Below are positions 35,822 through 48,243 of a stretch of 64,000 bases of DNA, piece by piece. The notes beneath the pieces were generated by a model. It made no database searches. It had not been told where the DNA came from and saw nothing but the letters and a program-made list of their open reading frames with translations. Numbering within the stretch: position 1 is the stretch's first letter; the number at the start of each line of letters is the position of its first letter. This DNA is from Henricia sp. BOLD:AAB3569 (lineage: Eukaryota > Echinodermata > Asteroidea > Spinulosida > Echinasteridae): the NCBI GenBank assembly GCA_037783545.1, contig JBBELK010001544.1, positions 1 to 64,000 on the forward strand, in the 5' to 3' direction. The position numbers and the translations under genes are program-made.

Positions 35822-38800
35822 GCGCACTTGTCCTAAAAAATTGACAGACTTTCGCCGGGAAATGGCAGAGAAATTTCAGAGTTTAGAAACAAAGGGGTTG
35901 GCGCTTCCTGGATGCTCCCGCAACCTGTGGCTGTCTGTACACACCTCTTTGGTGTATTCCTGACTCGTGCGCATGCTCAGTCCTTCGGACTGTCGTTGAC
36001 ACGGCCCAGTTTGGGACGGGATTTTGGTCAAAGTGTGGTCCAAACGTCGGCAAATTTGGAGGTCAAACAAATTTCCGACGAACTTCAAATTTTGCATGCT
36101 CCAAACACTCTATATTGCGCACTTGTCCTAAAAAATTGACAGACTTTCGCCGGGAAATGGCAGAGAAATTTCAGAGTTTAGAAAAAAAAGGGGTTGGCGC
36201 TTCCTGGATGCTCCCGCAACCTGTGGCTGTCTGTACACACCTCTTTGGTGTATTCCTGACTCGTGCGCATGCTCAGTCCTTCGGACTGTCGTTGACACGG
36301 CCCAGTTTGGGACGGGATTTTGGTCAAAGTGTGGTCCAAACGTCGGCAAATTTGGAGGTCAAAAAATATTCCGACGAACTTCAAATTGTGCATGCTCCAA
36401 ACACTCTATATTGCGCACTTGTCCTAAAAAATTGACAGACTTTCGCCGGGAAATGGCAGAGAAATTTCAGAGTTTAGAAAAAAAAGGGGTTGGCGCTTCC
36501 TGGATGCTCCCGCAACCTGTGGCTGTCTGTACACACCTCTTTGGTGTATTCCTGACTCGTGCGCATGCTCAGTCCTTCGGACTGTCGTTGACGCGGCCCA
36601 GTTTGGAACGGGATTTTGGTCAAAGTGTGGTCCAAACGTCGGCAAATTTGGAGGTCAACAAATATTCCGACGAACTTCAAATTTTGCATGCTCCAAACAC
36701 TCTATATTGCGCACTTGTCCTAAAAAATTGACAGACTTTCGCCGGGAAATGGCAGAGAAATTTCAGAGTTTAGAAAAAAAGGGGTTGGCGCTTCCTGGAT
36801 GCTCCCGCAACCTGTGGCTGTCTGTACACACCTCTTTGGTGTATTCCTGACTCGTGCGCATGCTCAGTCCTTCGGACTGTCGTTGACGCGGCCCAGTTTG
36901 GGACGGGATTTTGGTCAAAGTGTGGTCCAAACGTCGGCAAATTTGGAGGTCAAAAAATATTCCGACGAACTTCAAATTTTGCATGCTCCAAACACTCTAT
37001 ATTGCGCACTTGTCCTAAAAAATTGACAGACTTTCGCCGGGAAATGGCAGAGAAATTTCAGAGTTTAGAAAAAAAAGGGGTTGGCGCTTCCTGGATGCTC
37101 CCGCAACCTGTGGCTGTCTGTACACACCTCTTTGGTGTATTCCTGACTCGTGCGCATGCTCAGTCCTTCGGACTGTCGTTGACGCGGCCCAGTTTGGGAC
37201 GGGATTTTGGTCAAAGTGTGGTCCAAACGTCGGCAAATTTGGAGGTCAAAAAATATTCCGACGAACTTCAAATTTTGCATGCTCCAAACACTCTATATTG
37301 TGCACTTGTCCTAAAAAATTTACAGACTTTCGCCGGGAAATGGCAGAGAAATTTCAGAGTTTAGAAAAAAAAGGGGTTGGCGCTTCCTGGATGCTCCCGC
37401 AACCTGTGGCTGTCTGTACACACCTCTTTGGTGTATTCCTGACTCGTGCGCATGCTCAGTCCTTCGGACTGTCGTTGACGCGGCCCAGTTTGGGACGGGA
37501 TTTTGGTCAAAGTGTGGTCCAAACGTCGGCAAATTTGGAGGTCAAAAAATATTCCGACGAACTTCAAATTTTGCATGCTCCAAACACTCTATATTGCGCA
37601 CTTGTCCTAAAAAATTGACAGACTTTCGCCGGGAAATGGCAGAGAAATTTCAGAGTTTAGAAAAAAAAGGGGTTGGCGCTTCCTGGATGCTCCCGCAACC
37701 TGTGGCTGTCTGTACACACCTCTTTGGTGTATTCCTGACTCGTGCGCATGCTCAGTCCTTCGGACTGACGTTGACGCGGCCCAGTTTGGGACGGGATTTT
37801 GGTCAAAGTGTGGTCCAAACGTCGGCAAATTTGGAGGTCAAAAAATATTCCAACGAACTTCAAATTTTGCATGCTCCAAACACTCTATATTGCGCACTTG
37901 TCCAAAAAATTGACAGACTTTCGCCGGGAAATGGCAGAGAAATTTCAGAGTTTAGAAAAAAAAGGGGTTGGCGCTTCCTGGATGCTCCCGCAACCTGTGG
38001 CTGTCTGTACACACCTCTTTGGTGTATTCCTGACTCGTGCGCATGCTCAGTCCTTCGGACTGTCGTTGACGCGGCCCAGTTTGGGACGGGATTTTGGTCA
38101 AAGTGTGGTCCAAACGTCGGCAAATTTGGAGGTCAAAAAATATTCCGACGAACTTCAAATTCTGCATGCTCCAAACATTCTATATTGCGCACTTGTCCTA
38201 AAAAAATGACATACTTTCGCCGGGAAATGGCAGAGAAATTTCAAAGTTCAGAAAAAAAAGGGGTTGGCGCTTCCTGGATGCTCCCGCAACCTGTGGCTGT
38301 CTGTACACACCTCTTTGGTGTATTCCTGACTCGTGCGCATGCTCAGTCCTTCGGACTGTCGTTGACGCGGCCCAGTTTGGGACGGGATTTTGGTCAAAGT
38401 GTGGTCCAAACGTCGGCAAATTTGGAGGTCAAAAAATATTCCGACGAACTTCAAATTTTGCATGCTCCAAACACTCTATATTGCGCACTTGTCCTAAAAA
38501 ATTGACAGACTTTCGCCGGGAAATGGCAGAGAAATTTCAGAGTTTAGAAAAAAAAAGGGGTTGGCGCTTCCTGGATGCTCCCGCAACCTGTGGCTGTCTG
38601 TACACACCTCTTTGGTGTATTCCTGACTCGTGCGCATGCTCAGTCCTTCGGACTGTCGTTGACGCGGCCCAGTTTGGGACGGGATTTTGGTCAAAGTGTG
38701 GTCCAAACGTCGGCAAATTTGGAGGTCAAAAAATATTCCGACGAACTTCAAATTTTGCATGCTCCAAACACTCTATATTGCGCACTTGTCCTAAAAAATT

Positions 38801-38834
38801 GACAGACTTTCGCCGGGAAATGGCAGAGGAATTT

Positions 38835-41200
38835 CAGAGTTTAGAAAAAAAGGGGTTGGCGCTTCCTGGATGCTCCCGCAACCTGTGGCTGTCTGTACAC
38901 ACCTCTTTGGTGTATTCCTGACTCGTGCGCATGCTCAGTCCTTCGGACTGTCGTTGACGCGGCCCAGTTTGGGACGGGATTTTGGTCAAAGTGTGGTCCA
39001 AACGTCGGCAAATTTGGAGGTCAAAAAATATTCCGACGAACTTCAAATTTTGCATGCTCCAAACACTCTATATTGCGCACTTGTCATAAAAAATTGACAG
39101 ACTTTCGCCGGGAAATGGCAGAGAAATTTCAGAGTTTAGAAAAAAAAGGGGTTGGCGCTTCCTGGATGCTCCCGCAACCTGTGGCTGTCTGTACACACCT
39201 CTTTGGTGTATTCCTGACTCGTGCGCATGCTCAGACCTTCGGACTGTCGTTGACACGGCCCAGTTTGGGACGGGATTTTGGTCAAAGTGTGGTCCAAACG
39301 TCGGCAAATTTGAAGGTCAAAAAATATTCCGACGAACTTCAAATTTTGCATGCTCCAAACACTCTATATTGCGCACTTGTCCTAAAAAATTGACAGACTT
39401 TCGCCGGGAAATGGCAGAGAAATTTCAGAGTTTAGAAAAAAAAGGGGTTGGCGCTTCCTGGATGCTCCCGCAACCTGTGGCTGTCTGTACACACCTCTTT
39501 GGTGTATTCCTGACTCGTGCGCATGCTCAGTCCTTCGGACTGTCGTTGACACGGCCCAGTTTGGGACGAGATTTTGGTCAAAGTGTGGTCCAAACGTCGG
39601 CAAATTTGGAGGTCAAAAAATATTCCGACGAACTTCAAATTTTGCATGCTCCAAACACTCTATATTGCGCACTTGTCCTAAAAAATTGACAGACTTACGC
39701 CGGGAAATGGCAGAGAAATTTCAGAGTTTAGAAACAAAAGGGGTTGGCGCTTCCTGGATGCTCCCGCAACCTGTGGCTGTCTGTACACACCTTTTTGGTG
39801 TATTCCTGACTCGTGCGCATGCTCAGACCTTCGGACTGTCGTTGACACGGCCCAGTTTGGACGGGATTTTGGTCAAAGTGTGGTCCAAACGTCGGCAAAT
39901 TTGGAGGTCAAAAAATATTCCGACGAACTTCAAATTTTGCATGCTCCAAACACTCTATATTGCGCACTTGTCCTAAAAAATTGACAGACTTTCGCCGGGA
40001 AATGGCAGAGAAATTTCAGAGTTTAGAAACAAAAGGGGTTGGCGCTTCCTGGATGCTCCCGCAACCTGTGGCTGTCTGTACACACCCCTTTGGTGTATTC
40101 CTGACTCGTGCGCATGCTCAGTCCTTCGGACTGTTGTTGACGCGGCCCAGTTTGGGACGGGATTTTGGTCAAAGTGTGGTCCAAACGTCGGCAAATTTGG
40201 AGGTCAAAAAATATTCCGACGAACTTCAAATTTTGCATGCTCCAAACACTCTATATTGCGCACTTGTCCTAAAAAATTGACAGACTTTCGCCGGGAAATG
40301 GCAGAGAAATTTCAGAGTTTAGAAAAAAAAAGGGGTTGGCGCTTCCTGGATGCTCCCGCAACCTGTGGCTGTCTGTACACACCTCTTTGGTGTATTCCTG
40401 ACTCGTGCGCATGCTCAGTCCTTCGGACTGTCGTTGACGCGGCCCAGTTTGGGACGGGATTTTGGTCAAAGTGTGGTCCAAACGTTGGCAAATTTGGAGG
40501 TCAAAAAATATTCCGACGAACTTCAAATTCTGCATGCTCCAAACATTCTATATTGCGCACTTGTCCTAAAAAAATGACATACTTTCTCCGGGAAATGGCA
40601 GAGAAATTTCAGAGTTTAGAAAAAAAGGGGTTGGCGCTTCCTGGATGCTCCCGCAACCTGTGGCTGTCTGTACACACCCCTTTGGTGTATTCCTGACTCG
40701 TGCGCATGCTCAGTCCTTCGGACTGTTGTTGACGCGGCCCAGTTTGGGACGGGATTTTGGTCAAAGTGTGGTCCAAACGTCGGCAAATTTGGAGGTCAAA
40801 AAATATTCCGACGAACTTCAAATTTTGCATGCTCCAAACACTCTATATTGCGCACTTGTCCTAAAAAATTGACAGACTTTCGCCGGGAAATGGCAGAGAA
40901 ATTTCAGAGTTTAGAAAAAAAAGGGGTTGGCGCTTCCTGGATGCTCCCGCAACCTGTGGCTGTCTGTACACACCTCTTTGGTGTATTCCTGACTCGTGCG
41001 CATGCTCAGTCCTTCGGACTGTCGTTGACGCGGCCCAGTTTGGGACGGGATTTTGGTCAAAGTGTGGTCCAAACGTCGGCAAATTTGGAGGTCAAAAAAT
41101 ATTCCGACGAACTTCAAATTCTGCATGCTCCAAACATTCTATATTGCGCACTTGTCCTAAAAAAATGACATACTTTCGCCGGGAAATGGCAGAGAAATTT
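38835..41200. repeat. Eight-monomer HOR (2,366 bp), copy 1
   Basis: Ordered marks are CTCAGACCTTCGG with TTTGAAGGTC (39,230-39,315), GGGACGAGATT (39,566), ACTTACGCC with GAAACAAAAGG (39,695-39,737), ACACCCCTTTGG with CTGTTGTTGACG (40,084-40,140) and ATTCTGCATG with CCAAACATTC (40,527). All recur 2,366-2,367 bp later. A one-base G loss at 39,858 (TTTGGACGGG) accounts for the extra base. The left boundary lies between 38,830 and 39,230. Confidence 0.88.
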
Positions 41201-43566
41201 CAGAGTTTAGAAAAAAAGGGGTTGGCGCTTCCTGGATGCTCCCGCAACCTGTGGCTGTCTGTACACACCTCTTTGGTGTATTCCTGACTCGTGCGCATGC
41301 TCAGTCCTTCGGACTGTCGTTGACGCGGCCCAGTTTGGGACGGGATTTTGGTCAAAGTGTGGTCCAAACGTCGGCAAATTTGGAGGTCAAAAAATATTCC
41401 GACGAACTTCAAATTTTGCATGCTCCAAACACTCTATATTGCGCACTTGTCCTAAAAAATTGACAGACTTTCGCCGGGAAATGGCAGAGAAATTTCAGAG
41501 TTTAGAAAAAAAAGGGGTTGGCGCTTCCTGGATGCTCCCGCAACCTGTGGCTGTCTGTACACACCTCTTTGGTGTATTCCTGACTCGTGCGCATGCTCAG
41601 ACCTTCGGACTGTCGTTGACACGGCCCAGTTTGGGACGGGATTTTGGTCAAAGTGTGGTCCAAACGTCGGCAAATTTGAAGGTCAAAAAATATTCCGACG
41701 AACTTCAAATTTTGCATGCTCCAAACACTCTATATTGCGCACTTGTCCTAAAAAATTGACAGACTTTCGCCGGGAAATGGCAGAGAAATTTCAGAGTTTA
41801 GAAAAAAAAGGGGTTGGCGCTTCCTGGATGCTCCCGCAACCTGTGGCTGTCTGTACACACCTCTTTGGTGTATTCCTGACTCGTGCGCATGCTCAGTCCT
41901 TCGGACTGTCGTTGACACGGCCCAGTTTGGGACGAGATTTTGGTCAAAGTGTGGTCCAAACGTCGGCAAATTTGGAGGTCAAAAAATATTCCGACGAACT
42001 TCAAATTTTGCATGCTCCAAACACTCTATATTGCGCACTTGTCCTAAAAAATTGACAGACTTACGCCGGGAAATGGCAGAGAAATTTCAGAGTTTAGAAA
42101 CAAAAGGGGTTGGCGCTTCCTGGATGCTCCCGCAACCTGTGGCTGTCTGTACACACCTTTTTGGTGTATTCCTGACTCGTGCGCATGCTCAGACCTTCGG
42201 ACTGTCGTTGACACGGCCCAGTTTTGGACGGGATTTTGGTCAAAGTGTGGTCCAAACGTCGGCAAATTTGGAGGTCAAAAAATATTCCGACGAACTTCAA
42301 TTTTTGCATGCTCCAAACACTCTATATTGCGCACTTGTCCTAAAAAATTGACAGACTTTCGCCGGGAAATGGCAGAGAAATTTCAGAGTTTAGAAACAAA
42401 AGGGGTTGGCGCTTCCTGGATGCTCCCGCAACCTGTGGCTGTCTGTACACACCCCTTTGGTGTATTCCTGACTCGTGCGCATGCTCAGTCCTTCGGACTG
42501 TTGTTGACGCGGCCCAGTTTGGGACGGGATTTTGGTCAAAGTGTGGTCCAAACGTCGGCAAATTTGGAGGTCAAAAAATATTCCGACGAACTTCAAATTT
42601 TGCATGCTCCAAACACTCTATATTGCGCACTTGTCCTAAAAAATTGACAGACTTTCGCCGGGAAATGGCAGAGAAATTTCAGAGTTTAGAAAAAAAAGGG
42701 GTTGGCGCTTCCTGGATGCTCCCGCAACCTGTGGCTGTCTGTACACACCTCTTTGGTGTATTCCTGACTCGTGCGCATGCTCAGTCCTTCGGACTGTCGT
42801 TGACGCGGCCCAGTTTGGGACGGGATTTTGGTCAAAGTGTGGTCCAAACGTCGGCAAATTTGGAGGTCAAAAAATATTCCGACGAACTTCAAATTCTGCA
42901 TGCTCCAAACATTCTATATTGCGCACTTGTCCTAAAAAAATGACATACTTTCGCCGGGAAATGGCAGAGAAATTTCAGAGTTTAGAAAAAAAGGGGTTGG
43001 CGCTTCCTGGATGCTCCCGCAACCTGTGGCTGTCTGTACACACCCCTTTGGTGTATTCCTGACTCGTGCGCATGCTCAGTCCTTCGGACTGTTGTTGACG
43101 CGGCCCAGTTTGGGACGGGATTTTGGTCAAAGTGTGCTCCAAACGTCGGCAAATTTGGAGGTCAAAAAATATTCCGACGAACTTCAAATTTTGCATGCTC
43201 CAAACACTCTATATTGCGCACTTGTCCTAAAAAATTGACAGACTTTCGCCGGGAAATGGCAGAGAAATTTCAGAGTTTAGAAAAAAAAGGGGTTGGCGCT
43301 TCCTGGATGCTCCCGCAACCTGTGGCTGTCTGTACACACCTCTTTGGTGTATTCCTGACTCGTGCGCATGCTCAGTCCTTCGGACTGTCGTTGACGCGGC
43401 CCAGTTTGGGACGGGATTTTGGTCAAAGTGTGGTCCAAACGTCGGCAAATTTGGAGGTCAAAAAATATTCCGACGAACTTCAAATTCTGCATGCTCCAAA
43501 CATTCTATATTGCGCACTTGTCCTAAAAAAATGACATACTTTCGCCGGGAAATGGCAGAGAAATTT
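41201..43566. repeat. Eight-monomer HOR (2,366 bp), copy 2
   Basis: This tandem copy of 38,835-41,200 shares all of its marks in order, including GGGACGAGATT (41,932), ACTTACGCC (42,060) and the paired ACACCCCTTTGG monomers (42,450 and 43,041). Private changes include TTTTTGCATG (42,301) and AGTGTGCTCC (43,133). A third copy begins at 43,567 and is cut off by the family A/B switch. Confidence 0.88.
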
Positions 43567-43980
43567 CAGAGTTTAGAAAAAAAGGGGTTGGCGCTTCCTG
43601 GATGCTCCCGCAACCTGTGGCTGTCTGTACACACCTCTTTGGTGTATTCCTGACTCGTGCGCATGCTCAGTCCTTCGGACTGTCGTTGACGCGGCCCAGT
43701 TTGGGACGGGATTTTGGTCAAAGTGTGGTCCAAACGTCGGCAAATTTGGAGGTCAAAAAATATTCCGACGAACTTCAAATTTTGCATGCTCCAAACACTC
43801 TATATTGCGCACTTGTCCTAAAAAATTGACAGACTTTCGCCGGGAAATGGCAGAGAAATTTCAGAGTTTAGAAAAAAAAGGGGTTGGCGCTTCCTGGATG
43901 CTCCCGCAACCTGTGGCTGTCGTACACACCTCTTTGGTGTACTCCTGACTCGGTGCGCATGCTCAGACCTTCGGACTGTC
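43567..43980. repeat. Start of third eight-monomer HOR copy, broken by family switch
   Basis: The A7 monomer and the following sequence match 41,201 onward. The diagnostic CTCAGACCTTCGG appears at 43,961, exactly one 2,366-bp period after its position in copy 2. By then the monomer already carries a family B base at phase 137 (GTGTACTCC). The HOR is therefore present in register until the junction. Confidence 0.72.
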
Positions 43981-44399
43981 GTTGACACGGCCCAGTTTGG
44001 GACGGGATTTTGGTCAAAGTGTGGTCCAAACGTCGGCAAATTTTGAGGTCGAAAAATGTTCCGACGAACTTAAAAATTTTGCATGCTCCAAAGACTCTAT
44101 ATTGCGCACTTGTCCTAAAAAATTGACAGACTTTCGCCGGGAAATGGCAGAGAAATTTCAGAGTTTAGAAAAAAAAGGGGTTGGCGCTTCCTGGTTGCTC
44201 CCGCAACCTGTGGCTGTCTGTACACACCTCTTTGGTGTACTCCTGACTCGTGCGCATGCTCAGTCCTTCGGACTGTCGTTGACACGGCCCAGTTTGGGAC
44301 GGGATTTTGGTCAAAGTGTGGTCCAAACGTCGGCAAATTTGGAGGTCAAAAAATATTCCGACGAACTTCAAATTTTGCATGCTCCAAACACTCTATATT
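43807..44399. repeat. Family A/B mosaic junction (two chimeric monomers)
   Basis: The first chimera is A-type to about 43,920. It then shows B-type GTGTACTCC, the A-block mark CAGACC, and B-type GTCGAAAAATGTTCC with CCAAAGACTC. The second (44,104-44,399) has B-type GGTTGCTCC and GTGTACTCC but A-type GTCAAAAAATATTCC and CCAAACACTC. Small indels cluster here: CTGTCGTACAC (a base lost at 43,921), CTCGGTGCG (a base gained at 43,951) and ACTTAAAAATTTTGC (44,068). This alternation fits unequal exchange or gene conversion at a block boundary. Confidence 0.85.
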
Positions 44400-47300
44400 G
44401 CGCACTTGTCCTAAAAAATTGACAGACTTTCGCCGGGAAATGGCAGAGAAATTTCAGAGTTTAGAAAAAAAAGGGGTTGGCGCTTCCTCGATGCTCCCGC
44501 AACCTGTGGCTGTCTGTACACACCTCCTTTGGTGTACTCCTGACTCGTGCGCATGCTCAGTCCTTCGGACTGTCGTTGACACGGCCCAGTTTGGGACGGG
44601 ATTTTGGTCAAAGTGTGGTCCAAACGTCGGCAAATTTGGAGGTCGAAAAATGTTCCGACGAACTTCAAATTTTGCATGCTCCAAAGACTCTATATTGCGC
44701 ACTTGTCCTAAAAAATTGACAGACTTTCGCCGGGAAATGGCAGAGAAATTTCAGAGTTAGAAAAAAAAGGGGTTGGCGCTTCCTGGATGCTCCCGCAACC
44801 TGTGGCTGTCTGTACACACCTCTTTGGTGTACTCCTGACTCGTGCGCATGCTCAGTCCTTCGGACTGTCGTTGACACGGCCCAGTTTGGGAACGGGATTT
44901 TGGTCAAAGTGTGGTCCAAACGTCGGCAAATTTGGAGGTCGAAAAATGTTTCGACGAACTTCAAATTTTGCATGCTCCAAAGACTCTATATTGCGCACTT
45001 GTCCTAAAAAATTGACAGACTTTCGCCAGGAAATGGCAGAGAAATTTCAGAGTTTAGAAAAAAAAGGGGTTGGCGCTTCCTGGATGCTCCCGCAACCTGT
45101 GGCTGTCTGTACACACCTCTTTGGTGTACTCCTGACTCGTGCGCATGCTCAGTCCTTCGGACTGTCGTTGACACGGCCCAGTTTGGGACGGGATTTTGGT
45201 CAAAGTGTGGTCCAAACGTCGGCAAATTTGGAGGTCGAAAAATGTTCCGACGAACTTCAAATTTTGCATGCTCCAAAGACTCTATATTGCGCACTTGTCC
45301 TAAAAAATTGACAGACTTTCGCCTGGAAATGGCAGAGAAATTTCAGAGTTTAGAAAAAAAGGGGTTGGCGCTTCCTGGTTGCTCCCGCAACCTGTGGCTG
45401 TCTGTACACACCTCTTTGGTGTACTCCTGACTCGTGCGCATGCTCAGTCCTTCGGACTGTCGTTGACACGGCCCAGTTTGGGACGGGATTTTGGTCAAAG
45501 TGTGGTCCAAACGTCGGCAAATTTGGAGGTCGAAAAATGTTCCGACGAACTTCAAATTTTGCATGCTCCAAAGACTCTATATTGCGCACTTGTCCTAAAA
45601 AATTGACAGACTTTCGCCGGGAAATGGCAGAGAAATTTCAGAGTTTAGAAAAAATGGGTTGGCGCTTCCTGGATGCTCCCGCAACCTGTGGCTGTCTGTA
45701 CACACCTCTTTGGTGTACTCCTGACTCGTGCGCATGCTCAGTCCTTCGGACTGTCGTTGACACGGCCCAGTTTGGGACGGGATTTTGGTCAAAGTGTGGT
45801 CCAAACGTCGGCAAATTTGGAGGTCGAAAAATGTTCCGACGAACTTCAAATTTTGCATGCTCCAAAGACTCTATATTGCGCACTTGTCCTAAAAATTGAC
45901 AGACTTTCGCCGGGAAATGGCAGAGAAATTTCAGAGTTTAGAAAAAAAGGGGTTGGCGCTTCCTGGATGCTCCCGCAACCTGTGGCTGTCTGTACACACC
46001 TCTTTGGTGTACTCCTGACTCGTGCGCATGATCACTCCTTCGGACTGTCGTTGACACGGCCCAGTTTGGGACGGGATTTTGGTCAAAGTGTGGTCCAAAC
46101 GTCGGCAAATTTGGAGGTTGAAAAATGTTCCGACGAACTTCAAATTTTGCATGCTCCAAAGACTCTATATTGCGCACTTGTCCTAAAAAATTGACAGACT
46201 TTCGCCGGGAAATGGCAGAGAAATTTCAGAGTTTAGAAAAAAAGGGGTTGGCGCTTCCTGGATGCTCCCGCAACCTGTGGCTGTCTGTACACACCTCTTT
46301 GTTGTACTCCTGACTCGTGCGCATGCTCAGTCCTTCGGACTGTCGTTGACAGGCCCAGTTTGGGACGGGATTTTGGTCAAAGTGTGGTCCAAACGTCGGC
46401 AAATTTGGAGGTCGAAAAATGTTCCGACGAACTTCAAATTTTGCATGCTCCAAAGACTCTATATTGCGCACTTGTCCTAAAAAATTGACAGACTTTCGCC
46501 GGGAAATGGCAGAGACATTTCAGAGTTTAGAAAAAAAAGGGGTTGGCGCTTCCTGGATGCTCCCGCAACCTGTGGCTGTCTGTACACACCTCTTTGGTGT
46601 ACTCCTGACTCGTGCGCATGCTCAGTCCTTCGGACTGTCGTTGACACGGCCCAGTTTGGGACTGGATTTTGGTCAAAGTGTGGTCCAAACGTCGGCAAAT
46701 TTGGAGGTCGAAAAATGTTCCGACGAACTTCAAATTTTGCATGCTCCAAAGACTCTATATTGCGCACTTGTCCTATAAAATTGACAGACTTTCGCCGGGA
46801 AATGGCAGAGAAATTTCAGAGTTTAGAAAAAAAGGGGTTGTCGCTTCCTGGTTGCTCCCGCAACCTGTGGCTGTCTGTACACACCTCTTTGGTGTACTCC
46901 TGACTCGTGCGCATGCTCAGTCCTTCGGACTGTCGTTGACACGGCCCAGTTTGGGACGGGATTTTGGTCAAAGTGTGGTCCAAACGTCGGCAAATTTGGA
47001 GGTCGAAAAATGTTCCGACGAACTTCAAATTTTGCATGCTCCAAAGACTCTATATTGCGCACTTGTCCTAAAAAATTGACAGACTTTCGCCGGGAAATGG
47101 CAGAGAAATTTCAGAGTTTAGAAAAAATGGGGTTGGCGCTTCCTGGATGCTCCCGCAACCTGTGGCTGTCTGTACACACCTCTTTGGTGTACTCCTGACT
47201 CGTGCGCATGCTCAGTCCTTCGGACTGTCGTTGACACGGCCCAGTTTGGGACGGGATTTTGGTCAAAGTGTGGTCCAAACGTCGGCAAATTTGGAGGTCG

Positions 47301-47943
47301 AAAAATGTTCCGACGAACTTCAAATTTTGCATGCTCCAAAGATTCTATATTGCGCACTTGTCCTAAAAAATTGACAGACTTTCGCCGGGAAATGGCAGAG
47401 AAATGTCAGAGTTTAGAAAAAAAAGGGGTTGGCGCTTCCTGGATGCTCCCGCAACCTGTGGCTGTCTGTACACACCTCTTTGGTGTACTCCTGACTCGTG
47501 CGCATGCTCAGTCCTTCGGACTGTCGTTGACACGGCCCAGTTTGGGACGGGATTTTGGTCAAAGTGTGGTCCAAACGTCGGCAAATTTGGAGGTCGACAA
47601 ATGTTCCGACGAACTTCAAATTTTGCATGCTCCAAAGACTCTATATTGCGCACTTGTCATAAAAAATTGACAGACTTTCGCCGGGAAATGGCAGAGAAAT
47701 TTCAGAGTTTAGAAAAAAAAGGGGTTGGCGCTTCCTAGATGCTCCCGCAACCTGTGGCTGTCTGTACACACCTCTTTGGTGTACTCCTGACTCGTGCGCA
47801 TGCTCAGTCCTTCAGACTGTCGTTGACACGGCCCAGTTTGGGACGGGATTTTGGTCAAAGTGTGGTCCAAACGTCGGCAAATTTGGAGGTCGAAAAATGT
47901 TCCGACGAACTTCAAATTTTGCATGCTCCAAAGACTCTATATT

Positions 47944-48243
47944 GCGCACTTGTCCTAAAAAATTGACAGACTTTCGCCATGAAATGGCAGAGAAATTTCA
48001 GAGTTTAGAAAAAAAAGGGGTTGGCGCTTCCTGGTTGTGGCTGTGGCTGTCCAGACCTGTGGCTGTCTGTACACACCTCTTTGGTGTACTCCTGACTCGT
48101 GCGCATGCTCAGTCCTTCGGACTGTCGTCGGCCCAGTTTGGGACGGGATTTTGGTCAAAGTGTGGTCCAAACGTCGGCAAATTTGGAGGTCGAAAAATGT
48201 TCCGACGAACTTCAAATTTTGCATGCTCCAAAGACTCTATATT
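47944..48243. repeat. Aberrant family B monomer with local insertion and deletion
   Basis: This copy is 300 bp long. The segment CTCCCGCAACCTG is replaced by a longer run containing two TGTGGCTG-like units and GTCCAGACCTG (48,037-48,058), a net gain of nine bases. Further on, GTCGTTGACACGG is shortened to GTCGTCGG (48,124), a loss of five. The inserted text resembles the adjacent TGTGGCTGTCTG, suggesting slippage. No other monomer carries it. Confidence 0.82.

Larger units (their letters stand above)
1..43920. repeat. Family A satellite sub-array (148 monomers)
   Basis: Monomers here carry T at phase 137 (GTGTATTCCTGAC), A at 245 and A at 252 (GTCAAAAAATATTCC) and C at 286 (CCAAACACTC). The family is itself polymorphic at phase 181 (GACGCGG or GACACGG) and phase 196 (GGGACGG or GGGTCGG), and at the junction after CTAAAAA (TTGACAG or ATGACAT). 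These combinations mark monomer subtypes whose order reveals the higher-order repeats. Nearly all length changes lie in the A7-A9 tract at phase 66-73. Confidence 0.93.
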
